A stretch of DNA of 26,055 nt from Lingula anatina (Eukaryota > Brachiopoda > Lingulata > Lingulida > Lingulidae), in contig NW_019775458.1 of NCBI RefSeq assembly GCF_001039355.2, positions 354,515-380,569 of the forward strand, given 5' to 3'. Positions 1 through 11,700 of this stretch are shown one piece after another. How positions within the stretch are numbered: position 1 is the stretch's first letter; each line of letters opens with the position of its first letter. The notes under the pieces are model-generated. The model saw only the letters and a list, made by a program, of their open reading frames with translations. It made no database searches and was not told the DNA's origin. The position numbers were made by a program, and so were the translations under genes.

Positions 1-43
1 CCCCCCCCCCCCCCCCCCCGGCTACGGGCCTGATATATTTTTA

Positions 44-1558
44 GTATTGAAAAATAACATGTACCTAATCTTTTTTTTTAACGCCAGTGTCTTTTCAAGA
101 CGTAAATGGGTTTTTAAGGCAATAAATGGTAGCGTAACGACATAACGGGTTAGAACCTGTGAAGCTTTACATATTAAATCGTTTTTGGAGTGCCTTTTGA
201 TAGTGCAAACCTGATAATGTTTCCATTTCTTATCTTTTATTTATTATATACTCTGCACATGTACTTTGGGAACGTAGATGTCGACACGTACATGTCAACG
301 AAATTGTTTAATGACTTCTCACTGAAGATTTAAATGTATGCACAATAAAGGTACATATATAGATTAATAGGTAGAAGGATAAAACGAATTAAATGAATGA
401 AGCGAATTGGCTTTGATTAAAGCGATTATGCGTGCAATTGATGCTCCTTTGCTTTATTCACATGACAAACTTAGTACGATATTCGTACAACAACACGAGT
501 TTGCCAGAACACTTAAGCATATAAAATAATCAAGTTGGCTATTGACGTGCAGCTGGTGGCACCATTTTTCAAGATTTACGAAAGACAAATAAGAAAAGAG
601 TACTCATGACCTGACGGAATTCATTCATATTGAAGGCGGTATTAAACAGTGCAGAATGGCCAGTCCATTTTTCTGCGCAGTTCGTCCGGGTCAGCACTTA
701 GTAAATTATCCCGGTATCCGCCAATACTTCATTTTGTATTGAACGTTTTGGTAATTGTGACAAGTCATTTCACATTAATAGATGTCCGTGGAATAGAAAT
801 GTCATTAACTGACGTTAATGCTTTGTATTCGGACTAATTGGCAGATTTAATTGAGATGATTAAGCCATCTACAGCTCGCTTTGCCGTAGGCAAAATAGTA
901 CTGTTTACGGCGTTTTGGGGTAGTTTGGGATAGTGCTTTCCATTTCATATGGTTTCTGTAACATTTTGCGTCGAACAGCGCAGTGCGACAAGTACATGTT
1001 CAAATTCGTCGGTTGGATTTTATGCCAGCACTAGCACCTGTTGTGTTTCAAAGTTTAAACAATGCAGGAGGATTCAGTACATATATGATACATTGACTAA
1101 ACGTGTTTCAATTTAAATGTGTCATTCTAAAAACATCTTTACAGGGTGTGTTGTTTGAAAAAACAGTATCACGGAAAGAGTAGTAACGAGAGAAAGAAAT
1201 TGAAGAACTGGGCTGGGAACGAGCTCAATATTCCATATAATTTTCTATTGGTATGGAAAATTCAGAATTTGACATTGGTCTTCTTCGTTGAATCATTGGA
1301 AACGAAATCTTAATTAATGGTAACGAAAACAAGTTCATCACGTCATCGTGTTTTGGTGTCCACGTCACTATTTTATGATGCTCACGTCAAAATTTTATGA
1401 TGTCCACGCCCAACGTTATGATACATGTTATCCTATGACGTTATGGCATCTGACACCTGTTTTCAATTTTGCAGAATTTGATAGAAGAAAGTGCCATCCT
1501 ATCCCAATTATAAATAAGCATGGTCCATAATTTTGCTTAATGTTTAATTAAGTAAGGC
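44..1558 (+). repeat. Direct duplication, copy A (about 1.5 kb)
   Basis: Matches copy B (2880-4458) nearly base for base from GTATTGAAAAATAACATG to TTAATTAAGTAAGGC. I count about 30 substitutions plus a few indels, around 98% identity. It contains no recognisable protein: the longest frame (62 codons, 649-837) is kept in both copies, but that is expected at this identity. No inverted ends and no clear LTR signals (TG...CA, primer-binding site) were found. Copy A is preceded by 19 C residues at the window start. Confidence 0.95.
1359..1424 (+). repeat. Three 22-bp tandem units in copy A
   Basis: TCCACGTCACTATTTTATGA-TG (1359-1380), CTCACGTCAAAATTTTATGA-TG (1381-1402) and a more diverged TCCACGCCCAACGTTATGAT-AC (1403-1424). 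The same array is at 4259-4324 in copy B, so it predates the duplication. Confidence 0.8.
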
Positions 1559-2879
1559 CANTGTGTCTCCAGTTCCCTGAGAAAATAAATCCACTAGCAG
1601 AAAACTTAATTCGGAGCAATGACGGTTGAACGCCTTCTTATGATAAATAGCCAGGGACATTCGTGTTCGGGTAACGCGAATTCAATAAAGGGTCTCCAAA
1701 CGTTTTTATAAGTTCGTAGCATTTACACTGAATGAGTGGCCCAAGATATCTTACTAATGCAGTGGGACTATCTTTAATATCGACTCTTGTAGTTGGAGGT
1801 CTAATATCTTGGTGGTTGTAGGACTATTCAATTGTGATTCGTTACCAGACGTTGCAGTGGTTCTGAACAACTTTTAAGCAGCGCATATTGGGCGTCTTAT
1901 TAAGGCAATATGACAGTCAACCGCTGATGTTCAGTTCTTGCTGATTTCTCTGGGGATATCAGTTCAAGCGCTTCAAGGGGATTCGATGTTTGTTTTAGTG
2001 TCTCGAAATTTGTGAATGTAATGCATTTAGTTGTTTGTTTTTCACTTTTTTTTTTTGGTTTTTCTGGTGCATGTTTTTTGACTGCTCTTCCCTACTTTGG
2101 GGATCTAAATAAATTGCATGTGCTGTTTTCTTGTACAGTTTCCCCTCAAAACGTGGCCGGCGCTAACCTTATCTGACAACCATTCTCCTCCTTCAACAAA
2201 AGGAAAACGAATCGCCTTAGTTCACCTTCCAAAGTGGTTTTATTGCACATTAAACGCAGGAGCCTGCCAAACCAGGTCTTATTTCTAATTTCCCAATAGA
2301 TAGCACATTCCGATGTACCAAAGTATCCGGATATTATGTTTCAATCTGTTGTCTAGCGTACAACAAGAATTGGATGGGACAAATCTGCAAAAAAATTATA
2401 ATTCTGTTTAAAACTCATTACTGCAGAAAACCAGGAGGCGCTGCAGTCTTCATGCCGCAGTTTGCCCTGCTGATATCTGTACTTTTAGATATTCAAATAA
2501 ATTTCAAACATACAGAACGGTTCTCAGAAATCCTATTCCCTTGGGCAGATCTTTTTTCACACGACATGCACAGTAGGCCTAAATGGTTCTAGTCCACTAT
2601 TAAAACCCAAAGCCAAGAGCAGAGCGACAAATTAAAACAAACTCTAATCGGAGAAAAGTTGGAATGGATACCTTTAAAGTCCATTAAGCAAGTAGCTATC
2701 TTCAATTATTCCTAACCGTCCATTTAAAATTTTGCTACGTTTTTGTAAAGAAAGGTTCTTTGAGAGGGCGCCATACCGTCAAAATACACACCTTTACCAT
2801 ATATAAAGTATTTAAAAGGGAATATTGTATTTCAAATTTGTATGGACAAAAGAAGACCTGAGCCTTTTTTTTTTTTTTG
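1559..2879. other. Unique spacer between duplication copies
   Basis: About 1.3 kb with no partner elsewhere in the window. It starts with an ambiguous base at 1561 and ends in poly-T. No reading frame of note (longest 72 codons, 2374-2592, no recognisable product). Confidence 0.6.
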
Positions 2880-4113
2880 GTATTGAAAAATAACATGTAC
2901 CTAATCACTTTTTTTTTAGTGTATGGTTTCCTAACGGCAGTGTCTTTTCAAGAAGTAAATGGGGTTTTAAGCCAATAAATGGTAGCGTAACGACATAACG
3001 GGTTAGAACCTGTGAAGCCTTACATATTAAATCGTTTTTGGAGTGCCTTTTGATAGTGCAAACCTGATAATGTTTCCATTTATTATCTTTTATTTATTAT
3101 ATACTCTGCACATGTACTTTGGGAACGTAGATGTCGACACGTACATGTCAACGAAATTGTTTAATGAGTTCTCACTGAAGATTTAAATGTATGCACAATA
3201 AAGGTACATATATAGATTAATAGGTAGAAGGATAAAACGAATTAAATGAATGAAGCGAATTGGCTTTGATTAAAGCGATTATGCGTGCAATTGATGCTCC
3301 TTTGCTTTATTCACATGACAAACTTAGTACGATATTCGTACGACAACACGAGTTGGTCAGAACACTTAAGCATATAAAATAACCAAGTTTGCTATTGACG
3401 CGCAGCTACCGGCTTGATCGGGATGGTGGCACCATTTTTCAAGATTTACGAAAGGCAAATAAGAAAAGAGTACTCATGACCTTATGGAATTCATTCATAT
3501 TGAAGGCGGTATTAAACAGTGCAGAATGGCCAGTCCATTTTTCTGCGCAGTTCGTCCGGGTCAGCACTTAGTAAATTATCCCGGTATCCGCCAATACTTC
3601 CTTTTGTATTGAACGTTTTGGTAATTGTGACAAGTCATTTCACATTAATAGATGTCCGTGGAATAGAAATGTCATTAACTGACGTTAATGCTTTGTATTC
3701 GGACTAATTGGCAGATTTAATTGAGATGATTAAGCCATCTACAGCTCGCTTTGCCGTAGGCAAAATAGTACTGTTTACGGCGTTTTGGGGTAGTTTGGGA
3801 TAGTGCTTTCCATTTCATATGGTTTCTATAACATTTTGCGTCAAACAGCGCAGTGCGTCAAGTACAACATGTTCAAATTCGTCGGTTGGATTTTATGCCA
3901 GCACTAACACCTGTTGTGTGTCAAAGTAAAACAATGCAGGATGATTCAGTACATATATGATACATTGACTAAACGTGTTTCAATTTAAATATGTCATTCT
4001 AAAAACATCTTTACAGGGTGTGTTGTTTGAAAAAACGGTATCACGGAAAGAGTAGTAACGAGAGAAAGAAATTGGAGAACTGGGCTGGGAAAGAGCTCAA
4101 TATTCCATATAAT

Positions 4114-4158
4114 TTTCTATAACATTTTGCGTCAAACAGCGCAGTGCGTCAAGTACAA
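4114..4158 (+). repeat. 45-bp local copy of 3823-3867 inside copy B
   Basis: The stretch from TTTCTATAACATTTTGCGTC to AAGTACAA is identical at 3823-3867 and 4114-4158. Copy A instead has TTCTATTGGTATGGAAAATT at the matching place, so the insertion is specific to copy B. Confidence 0.93.
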
Positions 4159-4258
4159 AATTCAGAATTCGACATTGGTCTTCTTCGTTGAATCATTGGA
4201 AACGAAATCTTAATTAATGGTAACGAAAACAAGTTCATCACGGCATCGTGTTCTGGTG

Positions 4259-4324
4259 TCCACGTCACTATTTTATGATGCTCACGTCAAAATTTTATGA
4301 TGTCCACGCCCAACGTTATGATAC
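4259..4324 (+). repeat. Three 22-bp tandem units in copy B
   Basis: Counterpart of the array in copy A, with the same three units and the same order. Confidence 0.8.
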
Positions 4325-4458
4325 ATGTTATCCTATGACGTAATGGCATCTGACACCTGTTTTCAATTTTGCAGAATTTGATAGAAGAAAGTGCCATCCT
4401 ATCCCAATTATAAATAAGCATGGTCCATAATTTTGCTTAATGTTTAATTAAGTAAGGC

Positions 4459-5135
4459 ATATGGCTTCAAAATTATTTGTTTTCTAAGCCCCTTGTATTA
4501 CCATAGACTAAAATCCCTCCTCGAAGACATCCCTGTAATGCGCCAAGGAACAGTTCTCATGCAACAAATCTGAATCATAAATCCTACTCGTGAATCTTCT
4601 ATCTCAAGCCACAGGACAATCAAGATACGCGTATAATGTGAAGGATGCCGTGATTAGACGCGGTTGCCTCCTTCTCATCGATCTATTCTAGTTCGTTTGC
4701 TTTGATGGACAGCTACACAGGTGACATTCTATTAGTCTACCGTTACACTATAGAGTGCTCGCCACGGTCTCTTCCACGAGTAAACTGCGATGTACGCCAT
4801 ACGGGGCAATGGTCTGTTTAAAACCCGTCAATTTGTAGGAACTTTCCTCTGCATGCCTTACGACATGGATGGACCACACTCAGGGTGCTAGTATTAGAAG
4901 TACATATAGGGTATGCCTGCATTGCAAGGAATGCACGACATTTTCATGGCCTTAAATAGTGGAGAACTTAAAAGTTGATGTCAACGGTCTTTGGCGGTTT
5001 TGTTTCGACGGAACACGTTGCGAGGCTGAAACAGAATTAAAAAGTATAAAGATTTGGTAATGAAGAAAGGGATACGGTCACTTTCATACAGTATATCAAT
5101 CTGTAGCGGGAGCAACGATTCCTTTGCTATTGAAA
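4459..5135. other. Unique flank between the duplicated repeat and the cyclase promoter
   Basis: This stretch is not part of the duplication and holds no reading frame of useful length; the longest noted is a 38-codon frame from 4705. It would contain upstream regulatory DNA of the cyclase gene if the promoter is where proposed. No specific factor site is claimed. Confidence 0.4.
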
Positions 5136-5143
5136 TATAAAAG
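5136..5143 (+). promoter_or_regulatory. Candidate TATA box of the cyclase gene
   Basis: TATAAAAG lies about 215 bp upstream of the proposed initiator ATG, so transcription could start near 5165 and give a 5'UTR of about 190 nt. A second, weaker TATAAAG occurs at 5045-5051. In AT-rich DNA such matches are common by chance, and no initiator element stands out, so this is only a candidate. Confidence 0.25.
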
Positions 5144-5233
5144 GTCAAAGGATTCTTACGTTAGTTTGAAGCAAATACAAAACGCATTTAACATCAAAAC
5201 TCTTTTACGCAATCCAGTGCAAGACTTTCTTCG

Positions 5234-5254
5234 ATGGAGTAAATGTCATCTTAA
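5234..5254 (+). promoter_or_regulatory. Two mini upstream reading frames in the presumed 5'UTR
   Basis: ATG GAG TAA (5234-5242) and ATG TCA TCT TAA (5243-5254) follow each other directly in the presumed leader, about 100 nt before the initiator ATG. If they are within the transcript they would be expected to lower initiation at the main start. Their presence depends on the unproven transcription start. Confidence 0.3.
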
Positions 5255-5354
5255 CCATACTCGTTACATTCAATTAAGAAGTAGCCTTGAATAATACATA
5301 TTTGAGCTAAGTGGCCAGACTGCTAAGACTCTCTTGGGACGGTCTTAAGCTGCC

Positions 5355-5357
5355 ATG
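5355..5357 (+). CDS. GUCY1B2-like: Coding exon 1: initiator ATG alone, followed by a consensus donor
   Basis: Exon 2 begins in phase 0 with Tyr-Gly-Gln, while beta subunits of this family start Met-Tyr-Gly, so a lone Met codon is needed upstream. The sequence gctgccATG|gtgagt supplies it: a good Kozak context and a consensus donor directly after the ATG. An in-frame TAA at 5346-5348, three codons upstream, means the frame cannot extend further N-terminally. The exon is mostly 5'UTR; its 5' end is not fixed here. The nearest such ATG|GT is 642 bp before exon 2. A more distant first exon left of the window remains possible. Confidence 0.75.
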
Positions 5358-5699
5358 GTGAGTTAAGTTTGGAAGTATGTTTGTGGTAACGTCAGTGGCT
5401 ATTGGAGGTGGGTCGCTTCCTCAGCTGTGTTTTAATTTTTATTTCACCCCACTTTAGAGTGGTAGAGAATTGGGCAGTCTATACTGATGTCTATATTGTC
5501 GAATAGCCGTGCCAATTAGATCCACCCTTTTCGAATCTTGTCGACGGTTTTGTCTTAATCTCATCTCGGCTAGATTTTTACTGAAACGTTGTCAGTTGGC
5601 GTGATTGCCAGTTTCAGTTACAGAAACACAACTGTAGATCTAGTGACACTTTTTTATCATGTCTTGGTTTAAACTGGTTCATGAAATAAAACATATGAA

Positions 5700-5733
<34 letters not shown>

Positions 5734-8700
5734 ATACGTCAAATTTAAATAGTCTGGTAGTTATTATTAATCTGTGTTAATTTCTTCTCTACGGACACAA
5801 CCTTTTTATAGCAGACCACATGGAGGAAAAGTAAACAAATTTTACGTATACAGGGCTTATATTGTTTATGCCCTAAAACTGTTGCATAACATGCTTTATG
5901 TATTAGAGCTAATACTGCTAATAACACATTCAAATCTCTTTACAGCACTATATACTGAAACGATGAATTTGACGTTTGATGTGATTTTCTATCTTTCAGT
6001 ATGGACAAATCCATGTCGTTGTCAAGGACCTGGTGATATCAAAGTTTGGGAAAGGAGTCTGGGAGAAGATTCTGTGAGTAACTATCACCGCCAACACAAT
6101 GTCACACCTAACACAATGTCACTCCTAACACAATCAGTGACGTCACACCCAATGCACCAAAGTCGCCTAGCACAATGAAACACAATGGCTACGCTTTCTA
6201 ATAAGTAGAAAGTAAATAGGGTAATAATGATAGAAATCACCCTCTCATTTTCAGAGTGATTTTAGGTAATTATCGGCTTGGGCACTGAAGTTGAAGTTTT
6301 CATTTCAATTTCATTTTCAACTTGTCTGACACCCATACACACCATCGATTTAATGGCAAATAAGCAAAAAAAGTTACTCTGTGAGTTACATCAGTTACGC
6401 TCACATTTTGTGTGATATTTGCAAGAATCTGACTCTCTCCAATATTTTTTCTGTTTACTACAACAGTATATATCCTCCAGTGTGGTACGAAGTCAACAGT
6501 AATTAAATTGTGGTTTGCAACAGTTATGCAAGTATCAAACAGAATATGTGCGTCACTGACGGGTGTCTAAGCCAATATTAAAAAATAATGAAAGGAATAT
6601 CCAATAAAGGTGGGCCCATAGGTTAGATAAAGACGATATAACTGCATAAGACGTTATATTTTCTTTTATTTCACAAAAGTTAGCTTCAACTTACTTGAAG
6701 CGTTTCAATATCCATCGGACACCTCTATCAGTCACAAGTATTAAAACGTTTTTAACGGATGAAAGGCATTATAAAGGTAACATTAAACGCACAAAAGTGA
6801 CTTTAAGTGTATCACCAGAATATGCATTCATACGACGTAGAGAAGCGCTAAAAAAGAAAAAAAACTATAGAGTTACGTAATCTATTAACTTAACAAGTGT
6901 TGCATCTTGAAGGATGTGAAATGTTAGGGATTTATGACGCTATCTCTAATAACATTTTTCCTTAATATGATGTTATTTATTAAACAAACTCCACTTTCTG
7001 TTTGTTGAATTCAGTTGAAAATTCTTTAAGAATTATGAATGAATGAATGATTGAATGAATGAATTAATGAAAATGAATGAATGAAACGATAACCTGAAGG
7101 TCGTGTATCCAACTAAGTATTTGTTCTAGTTTTTCAGTAAGAGAAGGCTATTTTTTAAATCTCAGCACAATCAGCGTCTTTCGCAAAATGGCAAGTCCAC
7201 TGTGGCTGCACTGCACTTCGAAGTTACATGCTGCAAATCTTTAATGGCTGTAATACATTAAAACATATGACCCATTCAATAACACCAGACGCAGTGATAC
7301 TTTATTAATTTACTCCGAATGGAGCATTTTCTGAATCCCAACAGTGATGTTTCCTCATTTCGCTTCAGTGAACGTTAAACCCCTTAGTCCCTCGTGGCTT
7401 TGATTAATCTCATACAAATTGAATGACCAATTATTGTAATGCCAAGCAATACGTGTTGTCAGTGCTGCCCAAGAACGCACATCTTGGGCCTCTGACTTGC
7501 ATATCTACCTTGTTTAACAATAATATTATAACTAGCCGTTTGATTGATTTGGCTTTTGCCTATTTGTCAAATTCCCAAATGCTTCTAATTACTTCCGGTG
7601 GATTGTCTTGGAAAAGTGAAGTGAGGATATCTGAATGTGGAAAACGCCACATCGGTCATTTGTTTGGCCAGTTTTGGGCACGACTTAAATGACCTCTACC
7701 TGGCATTTATGCAGTCACTTTGTTTAATTGATACCGTTTTAACTGCAGGTCTTGTTCAATTTGCAACATCCACTAAACTGCCAAATGCCATTTTGATTTT
7801 ACTGAATAGTTCTATCGGGGCAGCTCTATTAGTTTGGAAGTACATTTGAAATGATTGAGGATGGCTCTGAATAAAGCGTGTTATTTGCGTACACAAGCAA
7901 TCTTTAAGGCGACAAAATTATTGATGTAATGGTTTACGACAACTTTCACTTAGTTCAGATCTTGTTATTAAGATACTCTTGTTATTGAAAACTTCATAAT
8001 ATTGAATTGCACTTATAAAATGAAGTTGGTCTTCTTAATTAACTGTACAAGTTTATTGGCATATATGAAATGCAGATGTCGCATCATGTGGCTAAACGGT
8101 AACCACAAAGCAACGTGTTTGTCTTTTAAGTAAGAAAGAATTAAGTCGCCCAACGAATATTCCATTATTCACCAAGCCAAGACGTGCCTCACTTGCGGCA
8201 CTAGAGCAGCAAAATAAAGACTAGTCAGGTAACAAAATATCACATACAATACGAGTAACATTCGACGGCAATCGGCCAACGTTACAAGGGTCATTAGAGA
8301 CTGCAACCAAAAGATTAAGTCACCGAAATAATTCCCACGAAACAATCAAATCTCCTAATGTTACATGTGCAGCTGGAAATCACACCTCACTGCGGGATAT
8401 TTCACTCACTAATGGGATGGACGGCTCGTTACCATCTGGTTCCGTTTGTTTCATCGGAATGTGGTTATCGATTATTAGAGGATCAAGACGAGCGCATTGT
8501 CAGCAACGAACTAGGTTAAATATTCCAAATGATAGGGGCGTTCTTCCCGGATCATTTCAGAGCAGTCCATACCGTGCCAGTTTTTATTTTCCCTTTTCCC
8601 TATTAGCGTTAGTTTTCCAAAAAGGAGACTAGACATATTCCCAACGGTTGATAGCTTCGGGAAATTTGTTTGTGGAAAGTGATCGCTCGTGAGGGTATGC

Positions 8701-11700
8701 GTGCGCGTATATGCATATTTATGTGTGCAAGTGTGTGTATGTACGTATCCACAGGGCTTATGTTTGTCTGCCTTTGGTTGATATCCATTAGCAGCTTTAT
8801 AAAAAATACTGTTTTTATTCACAGTCCTCAGGTGGTGATGCAATATCGTTATACATGCTGCTAAGAACCGGTCTATTTCCAAACACTCACAGGAAGCTGA
8901 CTTGGCAACAGACGTCTACATTTTCAAAAAACCGTCTACATTTTCCAAGCTTGTCGATATTTTCGAACTTGAAACACACTTTATAATATGTTTATTACGT
9001 GGAATGGGCGCGCGTGTGTGCGTGCGTGTGCTCTAGTGTTATGTTCATGTTTAATGTCTTAGCATTATGTTGTAGTGGCAATGTGCGCTACGGGCTTGCC
9101 AAAAGCGCAGATGGACTTGCACTTAGAAATAAATGGACATGCGTTAAATTTTCTTTCAATAATGGAGAGATATCTTCAGTGAAGACACCTAACATGTTTT
9201 CACTTAAATGGACATTTTTACGTAAAAGAATTTTAATTGAGAAAGCGACAAGTACTTTAAATCTTAATTAAACTGTTTCCCTGATGCGGGTATCTTCGAT
9301 TTGAACGGTTGGTATTAGCCGGTGTTCTTTAACTTACGTAATTGAAAAGTCTAAATCGATCTCGTTTTCTCTCAAGAGCAGAACCTACGACATGTAAGTA
9401 TGCTATTAAAAGTAAGTTCTTTTTTAAATGCAGTTGTTTTTAGAATTAGTCTAACCTGTGCACTCTTTGGTATAGTAATAAGACATCTCTAAAGAGACTA
9501 TTAATCTCACGGTAATTTTTGTTCGCCCGAAATTAGCATTGTTTATTCTGTGGTCACTTTAGATTTACGCATTTGAACTCCAATAGAGACTTTCCCAGCA
9601 AATTACTTTTTTCCCACTGTGCTCTCTTGTTGCCGTGCTGAACTTAAACAACATTTCACGCAGTGAGTATTATTCAACACAAAGCAGAAATGTCGTAGAA
9701 AAACAGAGATAAAAGGGCAGAAGGAGTCGTCTGAGGAATGATTGGAAGAAATGAAGCAGACGACGGAAAATGTCGGCTCTAGGTGTCATGGCCGCCATGT
9801 GCAGTCAAGAATTGGTCGAGCGTTCAAGGTTTTTGTGGTCGATAAAACTTGAAAGTAGAATTGAAATATCAGCCCATGAATATGGCAAAGTTAGAAACAG
9901 ATTAGATTGTCATCTTCTTATCCTTCTCTCGTCAAATTAATCTGACCGACCTATATGGTTCAGGTTATCTGCTTTTCTCCGCTATGTACCCTACGTGAGC
10001 GAATGCACTTAGAGGATCCATGAAACTAGCATCATCTATAAGGGTGTATTCACAGGGATTTAGATCGATCAAGAGATTAAAATTAAGATCGACCTATTTC
10101 CCTGGGGGTTCACGCTAAATTGCAGTCAGCCGAGCGCGCACCATAGTTAATTACCCCCTTACAGCTTTTAGCAGGCGGAACAGACGCTTAAGCCGGCTAA
10201 GCTGACAGTAATCTAGTGAGACTCCCCACAGGGATAGATCGATCTAAAATCTATGGAAATGGGGTCTAAGATTCGCCACACATAGGCTGAATCTTGTTCA
10301 AATTCAAACCTCATACATAACTGACACTGTTCTTTATCGTATTACGAACACACGGTTATTAGATTCTGTCTTCCTTTATTGGCTCGTTAGTCAACTTTGC
10401 CAGTAAGGGTAGGAGATCTGAAAAGTCTGACAGATATATGGCCATGGAAGGCAAACAATACGCTTTAGATTTTTATACAACATTCTTATGATTTTCTTTT
10501 GGAAATTTCAGCCATATTCCGTTTATCACCAAGTCACACCCTCTCCAACAACGTGTAGAAAACTTCGATGTACATGTGCAAGCCCGATTTCGAGTTCTGA
10601 ATTTCAAATTTATGCCTCCACGAGCGAAACTAGAGACTTGGAACTCAAAAACGGGTTGATGAATTGTAATTCTGTGTACGGTTTACACTTTGGTGTTCAA
10701 ATGAAGAAAACGTTTCCTCCATATCGCTCATTGTGTGCCTTGAAAAATGTGTTTTGTGTCTGAATGCCATTTTTCCAAAAAGGGAACACCGTTTGCTTCT
10801 TTGTATTTTAAATACATAATGTTGATTTTAAGACCCCCTAATCCACTGTACAAGGTAGCGAGTTAAGACTAAGGGCCTAATTCAGGTATCCACGGATACT
10901 AGAATGAAGTATTCAATGAATCTGAATTCAATGTCATGCTGACCATGACCGCGCAGGTGTTTCAGTTCAAAAGCATAGGATAGCATAGGATAGAAATTTA
11001 TCGCTTCAGTGTAGATACCTTTCTTTGCCTAAAATAAAGAAAATTGTCAGTTTTCGACATTTCTTGTAAAACTGACTGTTGAGCGAAAGCAATTTTTTTC
11101 GGAGACACCCCCAGGTACAAATGAGTATCTTTTATTATCTGGGTATGATGGAAATTTGGTCGTATTCGGGAAATGCTTTCACCTCCCTCAAACCTGAACT
11201 TGGCTTGTAACAAACAAGGTAGCGCCCCTCCCTTTGTGAAAGCCGCCATTCCCACTGTTGATAAAATAATATGCCCTCGGTTCAATGTTGCCCTCATGTA
11301 ATCCATTTCAATATCAAAATAAGTAATTCTATTTGCGTAACAAGGCACGGGTCTCACAAGGAAATTCGTCTGTCAACTACGATGGTATAAAGTGATAAAT
11401 GAGACTTTGATCAAATATGGAGTTATGCAGTGATAAATCTGATTTATCAATGCCCCGACATCTAGCTGGGGAGTGGGGTTGGTGGGGGGGGGGGGGGGGG
11501 GGGAAGGTCTACCCTGGGTTTCAGATGAACATTGGAAATTAAAAATTCAAACAAAATTTTCCCNTAGAATGGGGCGCGTGCTGCCTCTGCCCCCCCCCCC
11601 CCTCCCTAAACTGGACATTGCTGTTATATTAAGACCTTTGTGTCCTGTATCTGCCCATGGTGCCCATGGACTTTTATTGACCAATGAATCTTGTTAAAAA

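Larger units (their letters stand above)
2880..4458 (+). repeat. Direct duplication, copy B (about 1.6 kb)
   Basis: Same orientation as copy A, displaced by 2,836 bp at its left end and 2,900 bp at its right end. It is longer by about 64 bp because of extra bases near 2926-2940 and 3408-3424 and a 36-bp net gain near 4121-4156. It is preceded by a poly-T run (2866-2878). Which copy is ancestral cannot be told here. Confidence 0.95.

Noticed and set aside
649-837. 62-codon frame found almost unchanged in both duplication copies (also 3519-3707)
   Set aside because: The whole duplication is about 98% identical, so preservation of the frame says nothing about selection. The sequence resembles no known protein.
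44-4458. Reading the two 1.5-kb direct repeats as LTRs of a retrotransposon
   Set aside because: The 1.3-kb interior has no gag or pol-like frame, no primer-binding site after copy A and no polypurine tract before copy B. The ends are not TG...CA with a target duplication.
5774-6178. 134-codon frame across exon 2
   Set aside because: It is out of frame with the cyclase reading frame and runs through intron and tandem-repeat sequence. Splice sites and family alignment choose the other frame.
10998-11357. 119-codon minus-strand frame
   Set aside because: No recognisable domain and no splice or start context. It may belong to an interspersed repeat, but no ends could be found.
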